DNA from: Deltaproteobacteria bacterium
Lineage (GTDB): Bacteria; Desulfobacterota; Desulfobaccia; Desulfobaccales; Desulfobaccaceae
DNA length: 15,321 bases
Direction of reading: 5' to 3'
NCBI GenBank assembly: GCA_016874895.1
Contig: VGSX01000055.1
Span: 1 to 15,321 of the forward strand
In this document: positions 1 through 8,520 of the stretch, one piece after another
Layout of the letters: each line of letters begins with the position of its first letter
Numbering within the stretch: the first letter of the stretch is position 1
The notes under the pieces: generated by a model
Database searches by the model: none
What the model saw: only the letters and a program-made list of their open reading frames with translations
Told to the model about the DNA's origin: nothing
Made by a program: the position numbers and the translations under genes

Positions 1-156
1 GATGGCGGTGAAAGGACGGATCACCACGTGCGGCCCCACCTGGGTATCGGCATCAATGGTGACCTGACCGTTGATAATGCTATAGGGACCCACCGTCACG
101 CCAGTTCCCAGCTCAGCCTTTTTATCAACGATGGCAGTGGGATGGATCTCAGGCAT
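1..156 (-). CDS. lpxA: UDP-N-acetylglucosamine acyltransferase LpxA, N-terminal part (runs off the left edge)
   Basis: LpxA is the cytoplasmic acyltransferase that moves an (R)-3-hydroxyacyl chain from acyl-carrier protein to the 3-OH of UDP-GlcNAc, the first step of lipid A synthesis. Only the first 52 codons are in the window. They begin MPEIHPTAIVD and continue as the left-handed beta-helix hexapeptide coils typical of the family (for example GTGVTVGPYSII). The catalytic His, near residue 125 in E. coli, lies outside, so activity cannot be judged. The ATG lies inside the end of fabZ: the two genes share 8 bp (149-156), which suggests translational coupling. Position directly after lpxD and fabZ is the classic arrangement and supports the call. 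LpxD is the main alternative hexapeptide acyltransferase, but a separate lpxD lies just upstream. Confidence 0.9.
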   Translation of the reverse strand, partial: MPEIHPTAIVDKKAELGTGVTVGPYSIINGQVTIDADTQVGPHVVIRPFTAI

Positions 157-616
157 GGGCGGGAATCTCCTCCTGGGTCAGGGCGGCCATAAATTCCCCC
201 TCCGCCACGATAGTGCCGTCCACCAGGGCTTTGCCCTCCATTTTCCAGACCTTCTTGCCGCTCCTGAGGGTGGTCATCTCCAGGATAAGTTGATCGCCGG
301 GGACGACCTGCCGCCGGAACCGCACCTTATCCATGCCCAGGAAGAGATATAATTTATTTTCCAGATGTCCCCTGGTGGTCATATAGGCCAGGACGCCCCC
401 CACCTGGGCCATGGCCTCCACGATGAGCACCCCGGGCATCACTGGTCTGCCGGGAAAATGACCGGGGAAAAAGGGTTCATTAAAGGTGACGTTTTTCAGT
501 CCTTTGATATACTCTCCGGCCCTCACCTCCAGGATACGGTCCACGAGGAGAAATGGGTAGCGATGAGGAAGATAGTGCATGATTTCTTCCAGAACCAGGT
601 GCTCGGGCGTCGTCAT
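149..616 (-). CDS. fabZ: (3R)-hydroxyacyl-[acyl-carrier-protein] dehydratase FabZ
   Basis: FabZ dehydrates (3R)-hydroxyacyl-ACP to trans-2-enoyl-ACP in type II fatty-acid elongation and competes with LpxA and LpxD for the same hydroxyacyl-ACP pool. The 155-residue product has the normal family length and a single hot-dog fold. The active-site stretch is clear: FFPGHFPGRPVMPGVLIVEA, with catalytic His at about residue 53 and Glu at about 67, followed by the central helix AMAQVGG. The N-terminal LPHRYPFLLVDRI motif is also typical of FabZ and distinguishes it from FabA. The start ATG overlaps the lpxD stop by 4 bp (ATGA, 613-616) and its end overlaps lpxA by 8 bp, so the three genes are probably translated in a coupled way. 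Nothing looks degraded. Confidence 0.97.
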   Translation of the reverse strand: MTTPEHLVLEEIMHYLPHRYPFLLVDRILEVRAGEYIKGLKNVTFNEPFFPGHFPGRPVMPGVLIVEAMAQVGGVLAYMTTRGHLENKLYLFLGMDKVRFRRQVVPGDQLILEMTTLRSGKKVWKMEGKALVDGTIVAEGEFMAALTQEEIPAHA

Positions 617-1656
617 GAGTCAGACTCCTTGGACAGGCCGGCTGTGAGGGCGGCCACCTGTTTTTCTAAAACTTTAATACGGTTGTACAGTTCTGGCAGT
701 TTCTTCTGGATGGCCATCGTACGCAGGAACTCGTTGTGAGGCTGGGCCGGGGAGCCCGTGACGGTCTGTCCGGCGGGAACGGAATTGGGCACCCCCGCCT
801 GGGCCCCGATGCGGGCCCCGTCGCCGATGGTAATGTGGCCCACCAGGCCCACCTGTCCGGCTAACATGACGTTTTTCCCGACCTTGGTAGAGCCGGAGAT
901 CCCCGCCTGCCCCACGATGATGGTGTTTTCGCCGATGATCACATTATGGGCCACCATGACCAGATTGTCGATTTTAGCTCCCCGGCAGATGCGGGTCTCT
1001 CCCAGAGCGGCGCGGTCGATGGTAGTATTGGCCCCTATTTCCACCTCATCCTCAATGACCACGGTCCCGAGTTGGGGAATTTTATAGAAGCTAGTCCCAT
1101 CGGGGGCAAAGCCGAAGCCATCGGCCCCGATCACCGCGCCGCTGTGTACAATGACCCGGTTCCCCAGGGTACACCCATCCCGTACCGTGACGTTGGGATA
1201 GAGTATCGAGTCTGCGCCGATGGCCACCCCATGGCCGATGACGACCCCCGGGAACAGGGAGACCCTGTTCCCCAAGGTGACGTCATCGCCGACCCAGACC
1301 TGGGGGGCAATGGAAACCCCCTCTCCCATCCGGCAGTTAGCTCCCAGGCAGGCCTGATTGCTGATGCCGGGCCAGCGGCGCAGGGGCGGGGCAAAAACCG
1401 TGGCAATCTTGGCGTAGGCCAGATAGGGATTGGGGGTGACAATAACGGGGCGTTTGAGATGGCTCAGGTCCGGAGAAACGATAAACGCCCCGGCCCGGCT
1501 TTCGTCTATCTGCTTGACAAACTTGCTGCGGGCCACAAAGGCCACATCCTCCGGGCCCGCCTGATCAATGGTGGCAATGCCGCGCAGCTTCAAATTTTCC
1601 GGCCCCTGGCAGACGCCCCCCACCAATTGGGCCAATTCTTTCAGGGTCTTTTCCAT
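613..1656 (-). CDS. lpxD: UDP-3-O-acylglucosamine N-acyltransferase LpxD
   Basis: LpxD adds the second 3-hydroxyacyl chain, on the 2-amino group of UDP-3-O-acyl-glucosamine, in the third step of lipid A synthesis in the cytoplasm. From the chosen start the product is 347 residues, close to the 341 of E. coli. Residues 1-100 form the N-terminal uridine-binding domain (MEKTLKELAQLVGG, then SNQACLGANC at the junction). Residues about 100-310 are left-handed beta-helix hexapeptide repeats. The catalytic His is at about residue 237 in VMVAHNVIIGENT, and the C-terminal helix carries KKLPELYNRIKVLEKQVAAL. The reading frame is open for 22 more codons upstream (to 1722), but that extension lies inside skp and is not family-like, so ATG 1656 is preferred. 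No strong Shine-Dalgarno is visible there; the skp stop lies 7 bases upstream, so coupling from skp is likely. Confidence 0.95.
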   Translation of the reverse strand: MEKTLKELAQLVGGVCQGPENLKLRGIATIDQAGPEDVAFVARSKFVKQIDESRAGAFIVSPDLSHLKRPVIVTPNPYLAYAKIATVFAPPLRRWPGISNQACLGANCRMGEGVSIAPQVWVGDDVTLGNRVSLFPGVVIGHGVAIGADSILYPNVTVRDGCTLGNRVIVHSGAVIGADGFGFAPDGTSFYKIPQLGTVVIEDEVEIGANTTIDRAALGETRICRGAKIDNLVMVAHNVIIGENTIIVGQAGISGSTKVGKNVMLAGQVGLVGHITIGDGARIGAQAGVPNSVPAGQTVTGSPAQPHNEFLRTMAIQKKLPELYNRIKVLEKQVAALTAGLSKESDS

Positions 1657-1663
1657 GGAACCA

Positions 1664-2173
1664 TCAACGGCCGAAGGCGTTTTTGACCTGTTCGGTGATG
1701 TCGATACTGGGATCAAACCCAATCACCACCCGCTTATCCAGGATGATGGTGTATTTGCCGTCCCGGGAAATCTGCTCCATCACCCGGGCGAATTTTTCAT
1801 ACAGGGGTTTGAGCTCTTTTTCTTCCAGCTTGGCCAATTCCTGCTGCGAAGCACCGACTTTTTGGCGCAGTTCCATTTCCTTGCGGCCGAATTCTTCTTC
1901 CTTCCGTTTCCGGGCATCTTCTTTCATAACGGCCGCCTGCTTCTGATACTCTTCCAGCTGTTTGCCGAAATCCTGCCGGCGTCGATCCAGATCCCGTCCC
2001 AGCTCCTCGCTCTTGCGTTTGATGGCCTCCTGGGCCCTTTTGCCCTCGGAGGAATTAAAAATAACCTCTCCCATATCCACTACCGCAATCTTGGTATCTC
2101 GGGCTAAAGAAGGGGCTGCAAAACTCAACACCAAAAGGACAGCGGTAAGTGCGGAAAAAACATTAAACTTCAT
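1664..2173 (-). CDS. skp: OmpH/Skp-family periplasmic chaperone
   Basis: Skp (OmpH) is a trimeric, jellyfish-shaped periplasmic chaperone that holds unfolded outer-membrane proteins on their way to BamA. The 169-residue product starts with a Sec signal peptide (about residues 1-24, cleaved after PSLA). The family N-terminal strand IAVVDMGEVIFNSSEGKRAQ follows, then a long charged coiled coil from about 50 to 135, rich in Lys, Glu, Arg and Gln. The C-terminal strand has YTIILDKRVVIGFDPSIDIT, matching the body domain of the family. The ATG has a good ribosome binding site (AAGGAG, about 8 bases upstream). It lies 73 bp after bamA with no terminator visible, and right before lpxD, which is the conserved order. 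I see no defect. Confidence 0.93.
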   Translation of the reverse strand: MKFNVFSALTAVLLVLSFAAPSLARDTKIAVVDMGEVIFNSSEGKRAQEAIKRKSEELGRDLDRRRQDFGKQLEEYQKQAAVMKEDARKRKEEEFGRKEMELRQKVGASQQELAKLEEKELKPLYEKFARVMEQISRDGKYTIILDKRVVIGFDPSIDITEQVKNAFGR

Positions 2174-2246
2174 TTAATTCTCCTTATGAGGAATTTAATT
2201 TAATCACCATTATGGATTGGTTCGGTTTTTGGAAAAATCATCGCCA

Positions 2247-4883
2247 TTAAAAAGTGCCGCCGATGGAGAAATCAAAGGCGCTTCTTCTATCCCACGGTTT
2301 GGGGTTCAGGTTGTAACCCCATTCCAGGCGCAGGGGGCCCAAGGGTGAAAACCAGCGGATGCCGGTGCCCACGCTGGTGCGCATACTGCTGAAGTAGGTC
2401 TGCCCCGAGCCGTAAACATCACCGCTATCCAGGAAAAACACTCCCATCAGGCCGGCCTTTTTATAAAGCGGGAAGCGCCATTCCACATTGACAAACTGGA
2501 ATTTGTCACCCCCGATGCGTTCCCCCGTAACCGGGTCCCGGGGGCTGATTTCGGCGTATTTGTAGCCCCGGATGGTATCGATGCCGCCCAGATAAAACTT
2601 TTCGTAGACCGGCAAAGCGCCCCAGCTGTTTCTAAAGACGTAGCCGATGCGGCCGTGAATGACCCCCACCGTGTTCCAGAAAAGGGGGTAATACCAGCCG
2701 CTGTCCGCCACAAAACGAGTAAAGGCGGCATCACCGCCCAAACCGGCCAACTCGGCGGAGACACTGTTATCAGACCCCTGGGTGGGAATAAAAATTGCGT
2801 CCCGGGAGTCCCGGCGAATGGAAAGAGAGGTGGCGCTGGTGTTTTTTATCTTAGCCGCATCCAGGAGGACAGGAGACGAATAATATGGCAGGTCAAGCAA
2901 GTCGGTATGCTCGTAGCGGTACATCCACATGAGGTTCGTGTATTCCCACCGGAGGGGATGACCCAGCCGCATACTGCCACCGGCACTCTTGCGGGTGTAC
3001 TCCACAAATTCCCGCTCCCAGTTATAGGCGTCGAGGCCGAAGCTCAGGGGTCGGTCAAAAAGATAGGGTTCGGTAAAACTGAGCCGGTAGCGCCGGGCAA
3101 TCTGGCCCAACACCCCCTGAGCCCGCAGCTGTTGACCCCGCCCGAAAAGGTTTGATTGGGAGACTTCAATCATGCCCACCAAGCGATCCTGGGTGCTGTA
3201 ACCGGCGCCGATACCGAACTGCCCGGTGGGCCGCTCCTTGACGTTAATCCTGACGTTAATCCTGTCGGGGGAGCTCCCGGGGCTGGTGCTGAAGTTGACA
3301 TCCTCGAAAAATTCCAGGCGCCGCAGGTTTTGGGTGCTTCGCTTAATTTTGCTGGCTGAGAATAAGTCCTGCTCAAAAATCCGCAGTTCCCGGCGGATGA
3401 CTTTGTCCCTGGTCTTGATGTTGCCGACGATTTCGATGCGCTCGAAGTAGACCTTTTCCCCCTGCTGGATGTCGAAGGTGATGTCGACGGTGCGATCCGC
3501 TTCATTCTCCCTCAACAAGGGGGTGACATCGGCATAGGCATAACCCTGGTCGGCATAAAGATCGCTCAGAGTGGTGAGATCGGCCTGGATAGCCTCCCGG
3601 TTGTAGACTTTTTCCCTAGTAATCGACAAATATTGCCGCAACTTCTCCGGTGGTTCCAGGAGGTCTCCGCGAAAATCGACGCTGCCGACCCGATACTGGG
3701 GACCCTCGTCTATGGGAATGGTAATATAAATCCCTTTAGGCTTAATCTCGACCCTCGGTTCGCCCACCCTGGCCTTGATATAGCCGTGATTAAAGTAAAA
3801 AGCCGAGATTTTTTCAGCATCCCGTTCCAGGATGTCCTGCTTCACCACGCCCGCACCAGTGATGAAACTTAATATGCTTTTCTCTTTAAGCTCCATGACA
3901 TCTTTAAGCTTTTTATCCTTGAAGGCGGTGTTGCCTTCAAACCGGATCTGCCGGACGTATAATTTTCCCCCCTCGGCGATATTGAGGACCAGATTAACCT
4001 CGGTGGGGGTAATGGGCTCCAGATGATAAGCGACATCTACCTCATAATAACCTTTTTCCCGATATAACGCCTTGATTTTATTTATGCTCTCCTGGATAGT
4101 GGCCTCCGAGGCGACACTGTAGACTTTGATCTCCAAAGCTTCCATGATTTTTTTGGTCTTGATCTTCCGGTTGCCTTGGACCAGGATGGCACTGATGGAA
4201 GGCTTTTCCACCACGATAAAGGTGACTATGCGCCCCTCGGGGGTATCGCTGACATCAATCTTGACGTCGGAGAAATAGCCCAGATTATAAAGGGTCTTCA
4301 AATCTTCCCGCAATCTGGGGGTGGAAATCTGATCTCCGGGGCGGGTTTGAATCGTGGCCAGGATAGTGTCTTTTTCGATGCGCCGGTTGCCTTTGACCTC
4401 GATGCGGGAAATTCTTTCCTGGCCCAGAATTTTATTACTGATGTTTCTGGCTAATTGGGCTGCCAGTTGGTTTACGGACCCAACCCCGAGGCCGTCCAGT
4501 TTGAATGAGGCCGGTGCAACCCTCCCGGTGAGATCGTTAAGCTGGGCCTCCAAGGCCACGGTGGGGCCGATCTTGATCAGAGAGCCGGTGAGGATGACGT
4601 CCGCCCCCAGTTTGCGGCCCAGTTCCGCGGCCTCCCCTGGCGGGATGGGACTAGGCCGCAATGCCACGACCCGCTGCAGTTCCTCGGCCGAGATCATCCC
4701 GATACCTTCTTTTTCAAATTGCTCCTTGATAATCTGCTGGATTTTTTCAGCAACACCGGGTAACGGTTCCTTACTCAAAACGGCGAAGGGAAATAGCGCC
4801 ACGTGTTTGACGCTTATATCCTGGGCCGCCAGGGGCGTCACCCACAGGAAGCAAGTGATGAATGCTAATAATAGTTTTTTCAC
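2247..4883 (-). CDS. bamA: Outer membrane protein assembly factor BamA with an extra N-terminal TolB-like domain
   Basis: BamA is the Omp85 insertase that folds beta-barrel proteins into the outer membrane. The product from GTG 4883 is 878 residues, longer than E. coli BamA (810). Order: Sec signal peptide (KKLLLAFITCFLWVTPLAAQ); an added alpha/beta domain at about 25-153 that reads like the TolB N-terminal or CsgG-like fold (VKHVALFPFAVLS, LGRKLGADVILTGSLIKIG); five POTRA domains from about 157 to 555 (each opening with a motif like ISRIEVKGNRRI or ERIEIVGNIKT); and a 16-strand barrel to the C-terminal Phe. The IRGY loop-6 motif is at about 771-774, and the ending GPLRLEWGYNLNP plus terminal GGTF fits the beta-signal. 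GTG 4883 is preferred over an in-frame GTG at 4892 because GAGG lies about 8 bases upstream and the signal peptide then begins with Lys-Lys. lolD ends 10 bases upstream. Confidence 0.95.
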   Translation of the reverse strand: MKKLLLAFITCFLWVTPLAAQDISVKHVALFPFAVLSKEPLPGVAEKIQQIIKEQFEKEGIGMISAEELQRVVALRPSPIPPGEAAELGRKLGADVILTGSLIKIGPTVALEAQLNDLTGRVAPASFKLDGLGVGSVNQLAAQLARNISNKILGQERISRIEVKGNRRIEKDTILATIQTRPGDQISTPRLREDLKTLYNLGYFSDVKIDVSDTPEGRIVTFIVVEKPSISAILVQGNRKIKTKKIMEALEIKVYSVASEATIQESINKIKALYREKGYYEVDVAYHLEPITPTEVNLVLNIAEGGKLYVRQIRFEGNTAFKDKKLKDVMELKEKSILSFITGAGVVKQDILERDAEKISAFYFNHGYIKARVGEPRVEIKPKGIYITIPIDEGPQYRVGSVDFRGDLLEPPEKLRQYLSITREKVYNREAIQADLTTLSDLYADQGYAYADVTPLLRENEADRTVDITFDIQQGEKVYFERIEIVGNIKTRDKVIRRELRIFEQDLFSASKIKRSTQNLRRLEFFEDVNFSTSPGSSPDRINVRINVKERPTGQFGIGAGYSTQDRLVGMIEVSQSNLFGRGQQLRAQGVLGQIARRYRLSFTEPYLFDRPLSFGLDAYNWEREFVEYTRKSAGGSMRLGHPLRWEYTNLMWMYRYEHTDLLDLPYYSSPVLLDAAKIKNTSATSLSIRRDSRDAIFIPTQGSDNSVSAELAGLGGDAAFTRFVADSGWYYPLFWNTVGVIHGRIGYVFRNSWGALPVYEKFYLGGIDTIRGYKYAEISPRDPVTGERIGGDKFQFVNVEWRFPLYKKAGLMGVFFLDSGDVYGSGQTYFSSMRTSVGTGIRWFSPLGPLRLEWGYNLNPKPWDRRSAFDFSIGGTF

Positions 4884-4893
4884 GCACCCCACC

Positions 4894-5637
4894 TCAAGTC
4901 TGGTTTCCGGGAAGTCTCACGACCTTACCGTCTTTGATGGTGATCTGATAGGAGAGTAGACCCGCTAGTTCCAGATTATGAGTCACCACCACGGTTGTCA
5001 ATCTTTTTTCTTGGTTTAAGCGCAGGAGCAGTTCGTGAATCTGTCTGCCGATGCGGGGGTCCAGATTGCCGGTGGGCTCATCGGCCAAAAGGACGTCCGG
5101 CTCCATTACGAGAGCCCGGGCCACCGCCACCCGTTGTTGCTCCCCCCCCGACAGGGCTCCCACCCGATGCTGCAACCGGTCCTGCAGACCCACCGCCACC
5201 AGGATTGCCTCGGCCCGGTCCAGACACTCGGATTTCGGCAGGCGGGCGATGAGCCCCGGCATCATGACATTCTCCAGGGCGTTGAATTCCGGCAGCAGGT
5301 GGTGAAACTGGAAGACAAAGCCGATCTTGCGATTCCGGAACGCGGCCAACTGCTCATCGTTAAGGGTAAAAACATCTTCCCCATACCATAACAATGTCCC
5401 GGCCGTGGGTCTTTCCAGGGTGCCGATAATATGTAACAGCGTGGATTTGCCCACCCCGGAGGCGCCCACGATGGCCAGGCTGTCTCCCGGCAGGATATCG
5501 AGATTGACCCCATCCAGGACTTCCACCCGGTTGCCGTTGGAGATAAAGGTCTTGTCCAACTCCCGTATCTGGATCAAAACATCGGAGACGTGGTCCGAAT
5601 AGATCATATTCATGGTTTCAACGCTTGCAATAATCAT
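4894..5637 (-). CDS. lolD: Lipoprotein-releasing ABC transporter ATP-binding protein LolD
   Basis: LolD powers extraction of mature lipoproteins from the inner membrane for transfer to LolA. The 247-residue product is a complete ABC ATPase of the LolD/MacB group. Walker A is GASGVGKST at about 58-66, the Q-loop Gln is about 110 in GFVFQFHHLLPEFNALENV (a stretch very typical of LolD), the signature is LSGGEQQR at about 162-169, Walker B with its glutamate is VLLADEPTG at about 182-190, and the H-loop His is about 220. The start is uncertain: ATG 5637 gives 15-20 more N-terminal residues than E. coli LolD, no clear ribosome binding site is seen, and ATGs at 5613 and 5607 are alternatives. It sits between lolC and bamA, and no other ATPase for LolC is present here. 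Confidence 0.92.
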   Translation of the reverse strand: MIIASVETMNMIYSDHVSDVLIQIRELDKTFISNGNRVEVLDGVNLDILPGDSLAIVGASGVGKSTLLHIIGTLERPTAGTLLWYGEDVFTLNDEQLAAFRNRKIGFVFQFHHLLPEFNALENVMMPGLIARLPKSECLDRAEAILVAVGLQDRLQHRVGALSGGEQQRVAVARALVMEPDVLLADEPTGNLDPRIGRQIHELLLRLNQEKRLTTVVVTHNLELAGLLSYQITIKDGKVVRLPGNQT

Positions 5638-5802
5638 AAGTGATGTTGGCCACCCGCAATAATTAAAAACCCCCTGGCCTCCCTCCTAAAGGGAGAAAAG
5701 CGGGCGGCGTGGTTAACGTCCCCCATTTTTACAGGGGATTGATGAGGGATTTTCTGGAACGCTCATGAGGTGCTCAGATCCGTCTCCCCAAGGTTACCTG
5801 AC
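5638..5802 (-). other. lolC–lolD intergenic spacer with short inverted repeats
   Basis: This is the largest gap inside the operon (165 bp). On the transcribed strand it holds two short G+C inverted repeats. One is TCCCC/GGGGA around 5719-5738. The other is CTCCC/GGGAG around 5682-5698, which is followed within 20 bases by GGGGG and five T. Either could be a weak attenuator or an RNA-processing site, but stems of 5 bp are too short for a firm terminator call. I see no gene in it. Confidence 0.3.
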
Positions 5803-7032
5803 CTAACCGAAACGGATGGCTTCCACCGGGTCTAGACGGGAAGCCTGCCAGGATGGATAAAGGGTCGCCAAAAAACTAATAAGCAGGGTGGCGCCGGCGA
5901 TCAAGGCGACATCCAGGGTTTGGATCTGAACCGGGAGCGTGGAGATGTAATAGACATCGCTGGGCAGTTTAATGAATTCGTATCTCTTGAGAAGGGAGGT
6001 GAGGATAAATCCCAGGACCAGTCCCAAAACCGTGCCGATGGTGCCGATGATCATCCCCTCCAGGATAAAAATGCGCATAATGCTGCGCCGGGTGGCTCCC
6101 ATTGATTTTAAGATGGCAATGTCCTTGGTCTTTTCCATGACCAGCATGATCAGCGTGCTGGCAATATTAAAGGCGGCCACCAGGACGATGAGGGTCAGGA
6201 TGATGAACATGGCGATTTTTTCCAGCTTCAGGGCTGCAAAGAGGCTCCGGTTGAGGCGCATCCAGTCCCTGGTATCGTAGGCCGGACCCAGGGCCTGCTG
6301 CACTGCGGCGGCCACCCGATCGGCCTTGTAAATATCCTTCACCTGGATTTCCAGCCCCGTCACCTTGTCGTCCATCCCCAGATACGCCTGCACCTCGGGG
6401 ATGCTGGAGTACACTAAAGTATTGTCAAATTCGAACATGCCGGAATGAAAGATGGCCCCTACCTGGAAATTTTTGATACGGGGAATGCGGCCCATGGGCG
6501 TCAGGGTGCCCAGGGGAGAGATGATCTTGATCTGGCCGCCGATGTGGGCGCCGATATTTTTGGCCAGCTCATTGCCCAGGGCCACGAAGGCCGGTTCTCC
6601 CTCCAGGGTATGGGCCAGGGAAGTGAAACTGCCGGCCCGCACCTCCACAGCCTCGGGCCCCCCCTGCTCAATGGTGGGGAGGTCCAGACCCCGGATGACG
6701 CCCCCGGAAATATTGCCCGGACCGGAAATCATCACCTGGGTATAAATAAAAGGTTTGGCCACGGCTACGCCTGGCACGGCTTCCACCTGTTGCACCAGGG
6801 TCTGATAATCCTCGATGCTGTAGCCGGGTTTGATGAGAATGACGTGGGCATTGACACTGAGGATTTTTTTCTTCAGTTCCTGGTCAAAACCGGTCATCAC
6901 CCCAATGACCACCAGCAGGGCCATAACCCCCACCGTTACCCCGGCAATGGAAATAAACGAGATGAGGGAGATAAATTTTTCCCGGCGTTTGGCTTTGAGG
7001 TATCTGAGCGCCACCAGCCGTTCAAATTGCAT
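5803..7032 (-). CDS. lolC: Lipoprotein-releasing ABC transporter permease (LolC/LolE family)
   Basis: This is the inner-membrane permease that works with LolD to release outer-membrane lipoproteins to the carrier LolA. The 409-residue product has the family layout. A short cytoplasmic start (FERLVALRYLKAKRREKFISLIS) leads to TM1 at about 20-46, followed by a periplasmic domain to about 268 and three C-terminal TM segments at about 271-297, 322-348 and 372-392. The cytoplasmic loop KTKDIAILKSMGATRRSI is the FtsX-family coupling helix region, and the protein ends YPSWQASRLDPVEAIRFG, a LolC/E hallmark. The ATG has AAGGA about 10 bases upstream. Only one LolC/E-type permease is seen in the cluster, so it may act as a homodimer as in bacteria with a single LolF-like subunit; a second copy elsewhere in the genome cannot be excluded. 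Confidence 0.93.
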   Translation of the reverse strand: MQFERLVALRYLKAKRREKFISLISFISIAGVTVGVMALLVVIGVMTGFDQELKKKILSVNAHVILIKPGYSIEDYQTLVQQVEAVPGVAVAKPFIYTQVMISGPGNISGGVIRGLDLPTIEQGGPEAVEVRAGSFTSLAHTLEGEPAFVALGNELAKNIGAHIGGQIKIISPLGTLTPMGRIPRIKNFQVGAIFHSGMFEFDNTLVYSSIPEVQAYLGMDDKVTGLEIQVKDIYKADRVAAAVQQALGPAYDTRDWMRLNRSLFAALKLEKIAMFIILTLIVLVAAFNIASTLIMLVMEKTKDIAILKSMGATRRSIMRIFILEGMIIGTIGTVLGLVLGFILTSLLKRYEFIKLPSDVYYISTLPVQIQTLDVALIAGATLLISFLATLYPSWQASRLDPVEAIRFG

Positions 7033-7035
7033 AAA

Positions 7036-8520
7036 CTATGATCCTTCAGGGCGCAGTTGCGGAAAAAAGATGACATCCCGGATAGAGGCCGAATCGGTGA
7101 GCAACATGACCAGGCGGTCGATGCCGATGCCCTCCCCGGCCGCGGGGGGCATGCCGTACTCCAGGGCCCGGACAAAGTCCTCATCCATGAAGTGGGCCTC
7201 TTCATTGCCCGCCTCCCGGGCCGCCACCTGGTTTAAAAAACGCTGCCGCTGGTCCTCGGGGTCGTTAAGCTCCGAGAACCCGTTGGCGATTTCCTTCCCG
7301 GCAATAAAAAGCTCAAAACGATCGGCCATGTCCGGGTCAAGTCGGCTCCGTCGGGACAGGGGGGAGATTTCAACGGGAAAGCCGGTGATAAAGGTGGGCT
7401 GGAACAGCTTCGGTTCCACGTGCAAATCGAAAAGCTTGGCCAGGGCCCGGCCATATCCCTCTCCCGGGCGCAGGGCGACGCCCTGTTCCTGGGCCAGGGC
7501 CACCAACGCCTGGCGGTCCTGCACCACCGCCGCGGGGATGCCTCCCACTTCTGTCAGTGACTGGGCCATTTCCAGACGGGGCCAGGGAGGGGTAAAATCA
7601 ATCTCCCGGCCCTGGTAAGAAATCTGACTGCTCCCAAAAAGCTGGCTCACTATCCAGCAGAACATCTCCTCCGTCATGGCCATTAAGGTCTCAAAAGTGG
7701 CAAAGGCCTGATAGAACTCCATCATAGTGAATTCGGGGTTGTGCTGCGTGGAGATGCCCTCATTGCGAAAGTTGCGATTGATTTCAAACACCCGGTGGAA
7801 GCCTCCCACCAGCAGGCGCTTCAAGTACAGCTCGGGCGCAATGCGCAGATAGAGAGGCATGGCCAGGACATTGTGATAAGTCTCAAAAGGCCGGGCCGCG
7901 GCACCCCCGGGAATGGGCTGCATCATGGGGGTTTCCACCTCGAGGAAGCCCCGCTGCTCCATGAATTCCCGCATCAGCCGGATAATCCGGGAGCGGGTGC
8001 GGAAAACCTCTTTCACCTCGGGGTTGACGATGAGATCCACGTAGCGCCGCCGATAGCGCAGCTCCACGTCGCTCAGACCGTGGTATTTTTCCGGCAGGGG
8101 CCGGACGGCCTTGGTCAACAACACAAAACTATGCACGGCCAGAGTAAGTTCCTCGGTCTTGGTGCGGAAGAGATGGCCGCTCAGACCGATGATATCGCCC
8201 AGATCCAGCCGCTTGAACAGGGCATAGGCCGCCTCGCCCACTTCCTGTCGCTGGATGTACCCCTGCAACCGACCACTGTCATCCTGAAAATGAAAAAAGG
8301 TGGCCTTGCCGAACTGCCTGATGAGCATCAGCCGGCCGGCTACCCTGAATGTTTCTGCTGCTGCCGCAAGCTCCGCCTGGCTGCTCTGGCCGAAACGCGC
8401 CACCAGCTCGCCGATGCGATGCTCCGGGTGAAAATTGTTGGCGAAAGGCTCTACGCCTGCTTCCCTCAGGGCTTGAATTTTTTCCCGGCGCTGCCGGATT
8501 ATTCCGGACTCCTCTTGCAT
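7036..8520 (-). CDS. lysS: Lysyl-tRNA synthetase, class II
   Basis: LysRS charges tRNA-Lys with lysine in the cytoplasm. The 494-residue product matches the usual length of about 500. An N-terminal OB-fold anticodon-binding domain lies at about 57-160 (FRVAGRLMLIRQFGKATFFH). The class II catalytic core follows: motif 1 at about 175-205 (RSRIIRLMREFMEQRGFLEV), motif 2 at about 245-272 (FEINRNFRNEGIS then NPEFTMMEFYQA), and motif 3 near 463-475 (EGIGIDRLVMLLTD). The shorter EpmA-type paralogues lack the OB domain, so this is the full enzyme. The ATG has GAGG about 8 bases upstream. It is the first gene of the minus-strand operon and its stop lies only 3 bases before the lolC start, so translation enzyme and envelope genes are co-transcribed. 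Confidence 0.97.
   Translation of the reverse strand: MQEESGIIRQRREKIQALREAGVEPFANNFHPEHRIGELVARFGQSSQAELAAAAETFRVAGRLMLIRQFGKATFFHFQDDSGRLQGYIQRQEVGEAAYALFKRLDLGDIIGLSGHLFRTKTEELTLAVHSFVLLTKAVRPLPEKYHGLSDVELRYRRRYVDLIVNPEVKEVFRTRSRIIRLMREFMEQRGFLEVETPMMQPIPGGAAARPFETYHNVLAMPLYLRIAPELYLKRLLVGGFHRVFEINRNFRNEGISTQHNPEFTMMEFYQAFATFETLMAMTEEMFCWIVSQLFGSSQISYQGREIDFTPPWPRLEMAQSLTEVGGIPAAVVQDRQALVALAQEQGVALRPGEGYGRALAKLFDLHVEPKLFQPTFITGFPVEISPLSRRSRLDPDMADRFELFIAGKEIANGFSELNDPEDQRQRFLNQVAAREAGNEEAHFMDEDFVRALEYGMPPAAGEGIGIDRLVMLLTDSASIRDVIFFPQLRPEGS

Noticed and set aside
365..739. Plus-strand frames opposite fabZ, lpxD, bamA, lolC and lysS
   Set aside because: GC-rich coding DNA commonly leaves open frames on the other strand; none shows a family motif or a ribosome binding site in keeping with a gene.
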